Source of the DNA: JAKCDU01 sp035551615
GTDB taxonomy: Bacteria > Actinomycetota > Acidimicrobiia > Acidimicrobiales > Palsa-688
Assembly: GCA_035551615.1 (NCBI GenBank)
Contig: DASZNC010000007.1
Span: 1 to 30,931 of the forward strand
Direction of reading: 5' to 3'
Length of the DNA: 30,931 nt
The number at the start of each line of letters is the position of its first letter. Position 1 is the first letter of the stretch. Made by a program: the position numbers and the translations under genes. The notes beneath the pieces were generated by a model that worked only from the letters and a program-made list of their open reading frames with translations, searched no databases and had not been told where the DNA came from. Below, in pieces: positions 1-7,182 of this stretch.

Positions 1-41
1 CGCCGGCTGAACGGCATCACGGGAGCACGTCGAACGACGGG

Positions 42-71
42 GGAGGGCGGGGCCGATCGGCCCCGCCCTCC
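42..71. terminator. Long perfect palindrome, probable hairpin terminator
   Basis: A 30-bp perfect palindrome: 42-56 is the exact reverse complement of 57-71. As RNA it would form a 13-bp, almost all-GC stem with a GATC loop. No T tract follows, so it is not a textbook intrinsic terminator, but hairpins without U tracts are common in high-GC actinobacteria. It ends 21 bp before the PadR start and may terminate a gene left of the window, act as an attenuator, or be a protein site. Confidence 0.55.
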
Positions 72-92
72 TGCGCGAGGCAGACTTGGTCG

Positions 93-617
93 GTGAACGA
101 ACTGAGCCCGGGGGAGTGGGCGGTGCTGGGAGCGGTGGCCGAAGGACCGAAGCACGGATTCGCCGTCGCCCAGCTGCTGGCTGCGGACGGCGAGCTCGGA
201 CAGGTCTGGACCATGCCCCGGCCGGTCGTGTACCAGGTGATCAAGAAGCTGGCCGAGTTGGGGTACGTGACCGAGCGGAAGACCGAGCCGGGTACGCGGG
301 GACCGGTCCGTACCATCGTCGGCGTCACCCCGGCCGGCCGGCGGGCGCTGCGGAAGTGGCTGGCCGAGCCGGTCGACCACATCCGCGATGTGCGCTCACT
401 GCTGCTCCTGAAGCTGGCCCTCCTGTACCGCTCGGGCGCCGATCCGTCGGCCCTGGTCACCGCCCAGACCGAGCGGGTCAAGACGCAGCTCCAGGGGCTC
501 ACCCGAAACCGGCGCTCGGCTGCCGGGTTCGAACGGGCTCTGCTCGAGTGGCGCATCGCCAGCTCGCGCGCCACTGTGGATTTCCTGAGCTCCGCTAGTC
601 AGCATCTGACTAGCTGA
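93..617 (+). CDS. PadR-family transcriptional regulator
   Basis: A 174-residue protein with the PadR layout: an N-terminal winged helix-turn-helix (about residues 5-80, starting LSPGEWAVLGAVAEGPKHGF and including the conserved VVYQVIKKLAELGYV recognition stretch) and a C-terminal helical dimerisation region (about 85-170). PadR proteins are usually repressors that respond to small ligands or stress. The GTG start is chosen because the conserved domain begins almost at once; no strong ribosome-binding site is seen. It lies 24 bp upstream of the oxyanion ABC importer on the same strand. That gene has its own promoter-like sequence, so control of the importer by this regulator is possible but unproven. 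The ligand cannot be told from sequence. Confidence 0.85.
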   Translation: MNELSPGEWAVLGAVAEGPKHGFAVAQLLAADGELGQVWTMPRPVVYQVIKKLAELGYVTERKTEPGTRGPVRTIVGVTPAGRRALRKWLAEPVDHIRDVRSLLLLKLALLYRSGADPSALVTAQTERVKTQLQGLTRNRRSAAGFERALLEWRIASSRATVDFLSSASQHLTS

Positions 618-641
618 CCGCCGCCGGGGTACAGTCCCGGG
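606..641 (+). promoter_or_regulatory. Probable leaderless promoter of the substrate-binding protein
   Basis: CTGACT (606-611) and TACAGT (630-635) are separated by 18 bp. The ATG at 642 follows the -10 box by exactly 6 nt, so transcription would begin at or next to the start codon. The -35 matches TTGACA at four of six positions. It overlaps the 3' end of the PadR gene. Confidence 0.5.
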
Positions 642-1586
642 ATGCGCAAGAAGATGGCCTATGTGATGGCAGCCGGACTGGCGGCTGCGACCGCCGCCTG
701 CTCGAGCAACAGCAGCACGTCGGTCCCGCCCACCACGGCTTCGATCCAGCCGTCGTCGGACACGTCGAACTCGTCGAGCACCACCGCCGCCTCGGGCCAG
801 GGCTCCGGCCCGGTCGACGTTCTCTACGCCGGCTCGCTCGTGAAGGTGATGACCGACGGGATCGGCCCGGCCTTCCACTCCGCCACCGGGTACACATTCA
901 CCGGTACCTCGGGCGATTCGGGCACCCTGGCCAATGAGATCAAGGGCAAGACGACCGTCGCCGACGTGTTCATCAGCGCCAGCCCGGCCAAGGACCAGCT
1001 GTTGGAGGGCGCCGCCAACGGTAACCAGGTCACCTGGTATGCCACTTTCGCCACCTCCCCCCTGGTCCTCGGCTACAACCCCAACAGCAAGTTCGCCCAG
1101 GGCCTCAGGACCGAACCCTGGTACCAGTCGATCAACCAGTCGGGCCTCCTGCTCGGCCGCACCGACCCGGCCACCGACCCCAAGGGCAAGCTGACGGAGA
1201 CCGCCCTGACCACGGCGGCCACGACCTTCAACGAGCCGGCGCTGAAGTCCGACGCCAGCAACAGCAGTGAGGTGTTCCCCGAGACGACCCTCGTCGGCCG
1301 GATGCAGTCAGGCCAGCTGGACGCCGGGTTCTTCTACCAGGTGGAGGCCACCGTGGCCCACATCCCGTTCGTACCGGTGACCGGTGTGGGCACCCAGCAG
1401 GCGGTGTACACCATCACCGTGGTCGAGAATGCACCGCACCGCGCCGCCGCCAACGCCTTCGTCACCTACCTCCTAGGTAGCGCCGGACAGCAGTTGCTGA
1501 CCAGCGACGGGCTGGTCCTCACCAAGCCGGCCACCGTGTCGGGCACGGCACCGGCCAGCCTGCAGACGGTACTGTCCGGCATGTGA
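642..1586 (+). CDS. Tungstate/molybdate-type ABC transporter substrate-binding lipoprotein (WtpA/ModA-like)
   Basis: A 314-residue exported solute-binding protein. The N-terminus is a lipoprotein signal (MRKK, hydrophobic stretch, then TAAC with Cys20 as the lipidated residue), followed by a Ser/Thr-rich tether to about residue 55. The binding domain has features of the WtpA/ModA group: VDVLYAGSL near its start, TSGDSG, ADVFISAS, a FATSPLVLGYNP segment and GRTDPATDPKG. By family it would bind an oxyanion such as tungstate or molybdate outside the membrane and pass it to the permease; sulfate or another anion is not excluded. It overlaps the fused permease-ATPase gene by 4 bp (GTGA), so the two are translationally coupled. 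Confidence 0.8.
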   Translation: MRKKMAYVMAAGLAAATAACSSNSSTSVPPTTASIQPSSDTSNSSSTTAASGQGSGPVDVLYAGSLVKVMTDGIGPAFHSATGYTFTGTSGDSGTLANEIKGKTTVADVFISASPAKDQLLEGAANGNQVTWYATFATSPLVLGYNPNSKFAQGLRTEPWYQSINQSGLLLGRTDPATDPKGKLTETALTTAATTFNEPALKSDASNSSEVFPETTLVGRMQSGQLDAGFFYQVEATVAHIPFVPVTGVGTQQAVYTITVVENAPHRAAANAFVTYLLGSAGQQLLTSDGLVLTKPATVSGTAPASLQTVLSGM

Positions 1587-3343
1587 GCCGACGCAGCCCG
1601 CTGGCCTGGCTCGGCGGCCTGCTCGCCGTCTATCTGGCGGTCCCGATCGTCGCCTTCGTGGTGCGTCTCTCCGGTTCGGATCAACGGGGCTTCGATCAGC
1701 CCGGCTTGTGGTCGGCGCTGCGGACGTCGGTCGAGAGCGCCACCATCGCCACGGCCGTCATCGCCCTGTTCGGCATCCCGTTGGCGTTCGCGCTGGCTCG
1801 CCACCACGGCTGGCTGTCCAGGCTGCTGGGCACCGTGGTCGTGTTGCCTCTCGCCCTGCCCCCGGTGATGGACGGCATCCTGCTGATCTACCTGATCGGC
1901 CCGTACACGACCCTGGGCCGGTTCTTCGACCAGCGCTTGACCGGCTCGGTCGCCGGCATCGTGATCTCGCAGGTGTTCGTAGCCGCACCGTTCCTGGTGA
2001 TCTCGGCCCGGGCCGCCTTCTCCGCCTCCGACCCGTCACTCGATGACCTGGCCGCCGCCATGGGCCACCGTCCGGTGGCCCGCTTCTTCCTGGTCGATCT
2101 GCCGGTGGCGGCGGTCGGCATCCGCGCCGGCCTGTTGCTCACCTGGCTGAGGGCCATCGGTGAGTACGGCGCCAACGTGATCGTCGCCTATCACCCCTTC
2201 TCGCTGCCGGTGTTCACCTACGAGCAGTTCTCGGCGTCCGGCATTCCCACCACCCAGGCGCCCACCCTGCTGGTCATCGCCGCCGCCGCCGTGGCCGTGC
2301 TCGTCTCCCAGATCCGCCTGCCCCACCGGGCGATCGCGCTGCCCCCGGCCGTGACCCCACAACCGCTTCCGGCCACCAACGTCGGGTTCGATCTCGATGT
2401 GCGGGCCGGGTCGTTCACCCTGCGGGCGGCCTACCGGGCGACCAGTCACCGGCTGGCCATCATCGGCCCGTCCGGATCGGGCAAGTCCATCACCCTCCGC
2501 TCTCTCGCCGGGCTGTTGGGCCCGGGCGTCGGTTCTGTCACCTACGGTGACGACCAGCCGGTGCGAGAACCCACCGAGCACCGGCAACTGGGCTACGTCC
2601 CCCAGGGTCAGACCCTGTTCCCGCACATGACCGTTGCCCGCCAGGTGGTTTTCGCCAAGGGCACGGATCCGGCCCTGGCCCGCTACTGGCTGGACACGCT
2701 GGGCCTGGCCGGCCTCGAGTCCCGCCACCCCCACGAGATTTCCGGTGGGCAGCGGCAGCGGGTCAGCCTGGCCGCCTCGCTGGCCCGCCGGCCCCGGCTG
2801 CTCCTGCTGGACGAGCCGTTCTCGGCGCTCGACACCCCCGTGCGCGAGGAGCTCCGCCAGGAGGTCCGGCGCCTCCAGCTACAGGGCCTGTCCACCGTGC
2901 TGGTCACCCACGACGCAGCGGAAGCGGCCCTGCTCGCCGACGAAGTGGTCATCGTGAGCGGTGGGCGGGTGCTGCAGGCCGGGCCCACGACCGATGTCTA
3001 CCGCCGCCCGGCCAGCCCGGAGGTGGCGCGGGTCGTCGGTTTCCAGAACATCGTGGACGGCGTCGCCGAGGACGGCGGGGTGCGGTCCGGTGACACCGTC
3101 ATTGCCACGTCCCGGAAGGCGGTCAAAGGTCAGGCCGTCTCCTGGGCCGTCCGCCCCGAACACATCGTCCCCCGCGCCGACGGTCGCTACCCGGCCACCA
3201 TCGTCGACGCGTCCGACCTGGGCGGGTTGACCGTGATGACCATCCGGTTCGCAGGTGGCCCCGAACTGGTGGTGCGCACGTGGGGCGGCCCGGCCGACCG
3301 TTTCGACATCGATCCCGAACGGGTGGTGGTCTGGCCTGCCTAG
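1583..3343 (+). CDS. Fused oxyanion ABC transporter permease and ATPase (ModB-ModC type)
   Basis: A 586-residue fusion of two subunits usually encoded separately. Residues 1-250 are a ModB/CysT-like permease with about six membrane segments and an EAA-type cytoplasmic loop around 154-176 (DDLAAAMGHRP). Residues about 265-470 are an ABC ATPase with Walker A GPSGSGKS (295-302), a Q-loop region near YVPQGQ, signature SGGQRQR (388-394), Walker B LLLLDEP (406-412) and H-loop His443. A TOBE-like oxyanion-sensing domain occupies about 510-586. Two copies would assemble into a complete importer with the lipoprotein encoded upstream. The GTG start overlaps the upstream stop by 4 bp. The gene converges on the Fur gene and the two share the CTAG at 3340-3343, each using it for a TAG stop. 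Confidence 0.9.
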   Translation: MSRRSPLAWLGGLLAVYLAVPIVAFVVRLSGSDQRGFDQPGLWSALRTSVESATIATAVIALFGIPLAFALARHHGWLSRLLGTVVVLPLALPPVMDGILLIYLIGPYTTLGRFFDQRLTGSVAGIVISQVFVAAPFLVISARAAFSASDPSLDDLAAAMGHRPVARFFLVDLPVAAVGIRAGLLLTWLRAIGEYGANVIVAYHPFSLPVFTYEQFSASGIPTTQAPTLLVIAAAAVAVLVSQIRLPHRAIALPPAVTPQPLPATNVGFDLDVRAGSFTLRAAYRATSHRLAIIGPSGSGKSITLRSLAGLLGPGVGSVTYGDDQPVREPTEHRQLGYVPQGQTLFPHMTVARQVVFAKGTDPALARYWLDTLGLAGLESRHPHEISGGQRQRVSLAASLARRPRLLLLDEPFSALDTPVREELRQEVRRLQLQGLSTVLVTHDAAEAALLADEVVIVSGGRVLQAGPTTDVYRRPASPEVARVVGFQNIVDGVAEDGGVRSGDTVIATSRKAVKGQAVSWAVRPEHIVPRADGRYPATIVDASDLGGLTVMTIRFAGGPELVVRTWGGPADRFDIDPERVVVWPA

Positions 3344-3789
3344 CTACAGGCGGCGCAGGTGCCCAGGATGGCGAAGTGGTGGGGATCGATGGTGAAGCCC
3401 ATTTTGGCTCTCACCGACCGGGACAGCCCGGCGAACAGTGCGTCCGGTGCCTCGAACGTGGCCCCGCACTGCTTGCAGATGAAGTGGGCGTGGGCGTAGG
3501 GGGACAACACGTACGTGGACGGTCCGTGGCCCATGTGGGTGTGGGTCACCACGCCCAGCTCCTCCAGGTCGTCCAGGTTCCGGTAGACGGTCGACATGTG
3601 GACCTCCGGCACCCGGCTCTGAACGGCCGTGGCCAGGTCCTCGGCGCTCATGTGCCCATCGGCATCGAACAGGATCTCGAGCAGCGCCCTCCGGCTGGCC
3701 GTGGCCCGGCCCCCCTGCTCGCGCACCAGGGCCAGCACCTGGTCCACGGACGAGGCCTCCATGTGGCGGCGCGGCGGAGGTTTGCTCAT
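3340..3789 (-). CDS. Fur-family metal-responsive repressor
   Basis: A 149-residue protein of typical Fur length. Residues about 15-85 are the winged helix with the family hallmark HMSTVYRNLDDLEELGVV. The C-terminal half is the metal-binding dimerisation domain, with Cys105-x2-Cys108, Cys145-x2-Cys148 and a His-rich stretch (HTHMGHG, then HAHF). The two CxxC pairs are the structural zinc site of Fur/Zur/Nur proteins. It is divergent from a NiCoT nickel/cobalt permease 81 bp away, which suggests a nickel sensor (Nur-like), though zinc or iron sensing cannot be excluded from residues alone. The ATG start has a TAGTGT hexamer (3804-3799, minus strand) 9 nt upstream, suggesting a near-leaderless message. 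Confidence 0.88.
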   Translation of the reverse strand: MSKPPPRRHMEASSVDQVLALVREQGGRATASRRALLEILFDADGHMSAEDLATAVQSRVPEVHMSTVYRNLDDLEELGVVTHTHMGHGPSTYVLSPYAHAHFICKQCGATFEAPDALFAGLSRSVRAKMGFTIDPHHFAILGTCAACS

Positions 3790-3845
3790 GTCGGGGACAC
3801 ACTAGGCAATTCCTTTTAGTGCGTTCAGTTTGCGATTGCGACCAG

Positions 3846-3861
3846 TTCGCATTTATGCGAA
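3846..3861. promoter_or_regulatory. Palindromic candidate Fur/Nur operator
   Basis: TTCGCATTTATGCGAA is a perfect 7-2-7 inverted repeat in the 81-bp gap between the Fur-family gene and the nickel/cobalt permease. Its right edge runs into the ribosome-binding sequence of the permease (GAAGGTGA, 3859-3866), 9 bp before the ATG. A bound repressor here would block expression of the permease and could also affect the divergent regulator. It does not match the Streptomyces Nur box as I recall it, so the assignment rests on position and symmetry. Confidence 0.5.
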
Positions 3862-3870
3862 GGTGACCCT

Positions 3871-5025
3871 ATGAGCGGACGCCCATCCAGCCGGGGCATG
3901 CTGCGCGCCTCGTTCGCCGCCTTCACCCCGGTCGAGCGCCGGCGGGTCTCGGCCATGTTCGGCTCGATCCTGTTCCTGCACGCCCTCGGCTTCTTCATCT
4001 TCTTCGCCTTCGTCGTGCCCGCCCACTACAAGGGCCTGGGCATCGGGGTCAGCGTGCTGGCCTACACCCTCGGCCTGCGCCACGCCTTCGACGCCGACCA
4101 CATCTCGGCCATCGACAACATGACCCGGAAGTCGATCAACGACCGGCGGGGCACCGACGAGCCGCGACCGTTGGCCTACGGCTACTTCTTCTCCTTCGGG
4201 CACTCGTCGGTGGTGGTGGCGCTCGGTATCGGCATCGTGATCGCCGAGAAGACGGTGTTCGGGGCGGTGAGCAACAACAACTCCGCCCTCCAGCAGTTCG
4301 GCGGGGTGTTCGGCACGATCGTGTCGGCCGCCTTCCTCTTCCTGATCGGCGCCCTGAATCTGGTCGTCCTGAAGGGCATCGCCGCCGTCTTCCGGTCGAT
4401 GCGCCGCGGCGAGTACGACGAGGCCGAACTGGAACGGCAGCTCGAGAACCGGGGCCTCTTCTACCGTTTCTTCGGCAAGTGGATGAACGCCATCAGCAAG
4501 GAATGGCAGATGTACCCGGTCGGCCTGATCTTCGGCCTCGGGTTCGACACGGCGTCCGAGGTGGCCCTGCTCGCCACCACTGCCCTGTACGCCTCCCGCC
4601 ACGTGCCGTGGTACGCCATCCTGTGCCTGCCCATCCTGTTCACCGCCGGCATGGCCCTGGCCGACACGGCCGACGGGATCTTCATGAACATGGCCTACGG
4701 CTGGGCCTTCTTCAACCCGGTCCGCAAGGTGTACTACAACCTGGCCATCACCGGTCTGTCGGTGGCGATCTGCTTCTTCATCGGCGGCATCGAGACACTC
4801 GGACTCATCCCCCAGGAGATCAACGGGCTCAGCCGCCACAGTGGGTTCTGGGGCTTCATGTACAACTTCAACATCAACACCGCCGGCTTCGTGATCGTCG
4901 GCATGTTCATCGTCACCTGGCTGGGCGCAGTGGTGTACTGGCGGGTGGGCAAGGTGGAGGAGAAGTGGAGTGCCCGGCTCATCGACCTGTCGGTCCCGGA
5001 TTCCGAAGAAGTCGTTACGACCTGA
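3871..5025 (+). CDS. NiCoT-family nickel/cobalt permease (HoxN/NixA type)
   Basis: A 384-residue polytopic membrane protein. It carries the NiCoT signature RHAFDADHI (70-78) with the metal-binding H-x4-D-H pattern (His71, Asp76, His77), a second conserved motif FSFGHSSVV (about 107-115) and LGFDTASE in a later loop. Hydrophobic segments fit the family's eight-helix layout. NiCoT permeases take up Ni2+ or Co2+ with high affinity for metalloenzymes such as urease, hydrogenase or B12-dependent enzymes; none of these is in the window. The ATG is preceded by AAGGTG at a suitable distance. The divergent Fur-family gene and the palindrome between them suggest metal-dependent repression. The choice between Ni and Co is not decided. 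Confidence 0.93.
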   Translation: MSGRPSSRGMLRASFAAFTPVERRRVSAMFGSILFLHALGFFIFFAFVVPAHYKGLGIGVSVLAYTLGLRHAFDADHISAIDNMTRKSINDRRGTDEPRPLAYGYFFSFGHSSVVVALGIGIVIAEKTVFGAVSNNNSALQQFGGVFGTIVSAAFLFLIGALNLVVLKGIAAVFRSMRRGEYDEAELERQLENRGLFYRFFGKWMNAISKEWQMYPVGLIFGLGFDTASEVALLATTALYASRHVPWYAILCLPILFTAGMALADTADGIFMNMAYGWAFFNPVRKVYYNLAITGLSVAICFFIGGIETLGLIPQEINGLSRHSGFWGFMYNFNINTAGFVIVGMFIVTWLGAVVYWRVGKVEEKWSARLIDLSVPDSEEVVTT

Positions 5026-5046
5026 CCGGGCAGCTCCTTTGACCGC

Positions 5047-6243
5047 TCAGGAAGCCAGCTGCGGGAACTGCATCTGGAGGACCGCCTCCAACTCGGGTGC
5101 CGTCAGCGCCCCGTCGTGGCGGGAGAGGATCTGGCCGCCCGGGGCGACGACGAAGGTCACCGGCAGGGCCGTCACCCGGTAGCCGGCCGCAGTCGCGCCG
5201 TCCGGATCGGCGAGCAGCGGGTAGCCGACCCCGAGGTGGGTGGCGAAGGAGGCGGCGGTCGAGCGGGGATCGGCCACGTCGATGCCCACGACGTTCACCT
5301 GCGTGCCGTAGTCCTTCTCGACCTGTTGCAGGGCAGGCATCTCGCTGGTGCAGATCTGGCAGGTGCTGGACCAGAAGTTCAGCAGCGTGGGCTTGGTCTC
5401 CAGTTGGGCCGACGAACCGGTCGTGGCGTGGGCCAGGGGCGAAAGGGTGAAGGCGGGCGCCCGGTCACCGATGGTGGCGCCGTCGGTCGCCGGCGCGTTG
5501 ACGCTGGGTCCGCCCACCGTGACGCGTTCTGCGGCGGGCAGGAGGTCATCGGCCATCTGGGCCATGGTGTGGGCGTAGAAAGCAGTCGACAGGCTGCCCT
5601 CGGAGAAGTAGCCGTAAGACCGGATCCGGCCGGCCGGATCGATGAAGTCGAGCGCGGTGTCGTGGACGACGGTGCGGTTCTCGGCATCCAGGACGACGTT
5701 GACCTTGTAGGCGTCCCAGGTGCGCTCGAGCTGAGGTGGGGTCCCGGTGACGTAGACCCAGTTGGGCAGGCTCTCGACGTCGTTGGTCTGGGACCACTGC
5801 AGCACGTCCTTGGGGGCCGGGTAGTAGGGGTTGGCGTTGACCGAGAGGAACACGACGTCCCTGGCCGCAGCACCGAGGTCGGCGTCGGCGGCGACGATGC
5901 TCTGGGCCAGGAGCGCGCACATGTCGGTGCACCGGTCGTCGTTGATCGACCAGATCACGACCTTGCCCCGGTACTGGTCGAGCGACACGGTGCGGCCGTG
6001 CTGGTCGACCAGGGTGAATCCCGGAGCGGTGAGGGACTTGGCCGGCGGCACCACGTTCAGTTCGAGCAGGTTGGCGGCCGCCTGGTTGATGCCCGGCGCG
6101 GTGTTGACGATCGAGTCGTCCTGGCCGTTGCCCGGAGCATGCGTGGACCCGGTGCCGATCCCGACGAACAGGACCAGGGCCAGAACGGCGGCGAGGGCGC
6201 AGCCGATGCCGAGGGACAGGAGTGAACGGCGGCTGCGGTTCAC
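5047..6243 (-). CDS. Membrane-anchored Sco1-like / TlpA-like thioredoxin two-domain fusion
   Basis: A 398-residue protein with one N-terminal membrane anchor (about 10-30) and two thioredoxin-fold domains. The first (about 72-235) resembles Sco1/SenC: the copper-binding pair Cys105-x3-Cys109 (CTDMC) and a downstream His194 (VVHDTALDFIDPAGR). The second (about 255-398) is TlpA/ResA-like with a CxxC redox site (Cys295-Cys298, CQIC) and the cis-proline segment ALPVTFVV. Sco proteins deliver copper to cytochrome c oxidase, and TlpA-like proteins reduce cysteines in exported proteins, so the fusion could reduce and metallate the Cu(A) site. It overlaps the ccdA-type gene by 4 bp (GTGA), which would supply its electrons. 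The GTG start is fixed by that overlap and by the anchor that follows. Confidence 0.85.
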   Translation of the reverse strand: MNRSRRSLLSLGIGCALAAVLALVLFVGIGTGSTHAPGNGQDDSIVNTAPGINQAAANLLELNVVPPAKSLTAPGFTLVDQHGRTVSLDQYRGKVVIWSINDDRCTDMCALLAQSIVAADADLGAAARDVVFLSVNANPYYPAPKDVLQWSQTNDVESLPNWVYVTGTPPQLERTWDAYKVNVVLDAENRTVVHDTALDFIDPAGRIRSYGYFSEGSLSTAFYAHTMAQMADDLLPAAERVTVGGPSVNAPATDGATIGDRAPAFTLSPLAHATTGSSAQLETKPTLLNFWSSTCQICTSEMPALQQVEKDYGTQVNVVGIDVADPRSTAASFATHLGVGYPLLADPDGATAAGYRVTALPVTFVVAPGGQILSRHDGALTAPELEAVLQMQFPQLAS

Positions 6244-7169
6244 GTGGTCACGTCCACTGGTTCGCCCTTGCTCAGGGTCGGGTCAGGTCTGGTTCCCCCA
6301 CCGGGGGCCGGGCCGACCGGCGTCTGCTTGCCGGCCGGCTGCACCAGGCCGCCGGCCACGACGGCCACGATCAGCGCCGCGCCCAGCACGGCACCGACCA
6401 ACTCGGCGTGCTCGTCGAGCGGGTTGGAGATGTCGATCTGGATCCGGTTGATCCACCTCTGCAGCGCGAACGAGCGGCCGGGCGCCACGATGTCGTCCAC
6501 CCAGTACCAGGTCAGGTAGCCGCCGACGGCGACCAGGATGGCGCCGCCGGCCATGGTGACCCAGCGCGAGGCGACCCGCAGGTGCCGGCCGGCGCCGCGG
6601 CCCAGCACGGCGATGCCGAGGGCCAGGGTGCCGAGGATGGTGGCCATGCCCAGGCCGTAGGCCAGCAGGTCGGCCAGCGCCCGGAACGAGCCGTGGTGCC
6701 CGAAGCTGGACGCCACCCCGCCGATGAACAGCGGGAGGGCGCAGCCGATCGACGCCACGCCGTACGAGAAGCCGAACACGGCCAGGCCGACCGGGCGTCG
6801 CAGACCGGAGCCGGTGCCCAGTTGGGGCAGGGGCACCTTGATCGTCCGGCGGGCCAGGGTCAAGCCGCCGAGGACGACCATGGCCACCCCGACCACCACC
6901 ATCACATACCGGGCCCCGCTGGCCGAGCGGTCAGCCACCTCCGACCACCCCAGCTGGGTGACCAGACCGAGGGCGCCGAACAGCACGAGGAATCCGACGG
7001 TGGCGCAGGCGGCGGCGGCGATGGCCCGCACCGCCCGCACCGGAACGCGGTCGTCGCCGGCCGGGCCCACGAACAGTTCGAGGTAGGCCGGCAGCAGCGG
7101 GAACCCGCACGGGTTGACTGCGGCCATCATCCCGAGCGTGAAGGGATAGAGCAGCGATGACCCGGACAC
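6240..7169 (-). CDS. ccdA: CcdA/DsbD-like transmembrane thiol-disulfide transporter
   Basis: A 309-residue membrane protein of the CcdA family, moving electrons from cytoplasmic thioredoxin to thiol proteins outside the membrane. The first helix holds NPCGFPLLPAYL with Cys21 and a later helix holds GCALPLF with Cys143: the two redox cysteines of the family. About six to seven hydrophobic segments are visible, and the protein is longer than minimal CcdA (about 230-240 residues) because of a C-terminal extension with one more helix and a polar tail. The GTG start lies 13 bp after the adenosine-deaminase-like gene, and the stop overlaps the Sco-TlpA start. The three are probably one transcript, with this protein the electron donor for the TlpA domain. 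Confidence 0.88.
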   Translation of the reverse strand: MSGSSLLYPFTLGMMAAVNPCGFPLLPAYLELFVGPAGDDRVPVRAVRAIAAAACATVGFLVLFGALGLVTQLGWSEVADRSASGARYVMVVVGVAMVVLGGLTLARRTIKVPLPQLGTGSGLRRPVGLAVFGFSYGVASIGCALPLFIGGVASSFGHHGSFRALADLLAYGLGMATILGTLALGIAVLGRGAGRHLRVASRWVTMAGGAILVAVGGYLTWYWVDDIVAPGRSFALQRWINRIQIDISNPLDEHAELVGAVLGAALIVAVVAGGLVQPAGKQTPVGPAPGGGTRPDPTLSKGEPVDVTT

Positions 7170-7182
7170 GGCGCCCCCAATG

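Noticed and set aside
5021..5051. A CCTGA/TCAGG inverted repeat between the convergent permease and Sco-TlpA genes as a terminator.
   Set aside because: Only a 5-bp stem with a long loop; not distinguishable from chance at this base composition.
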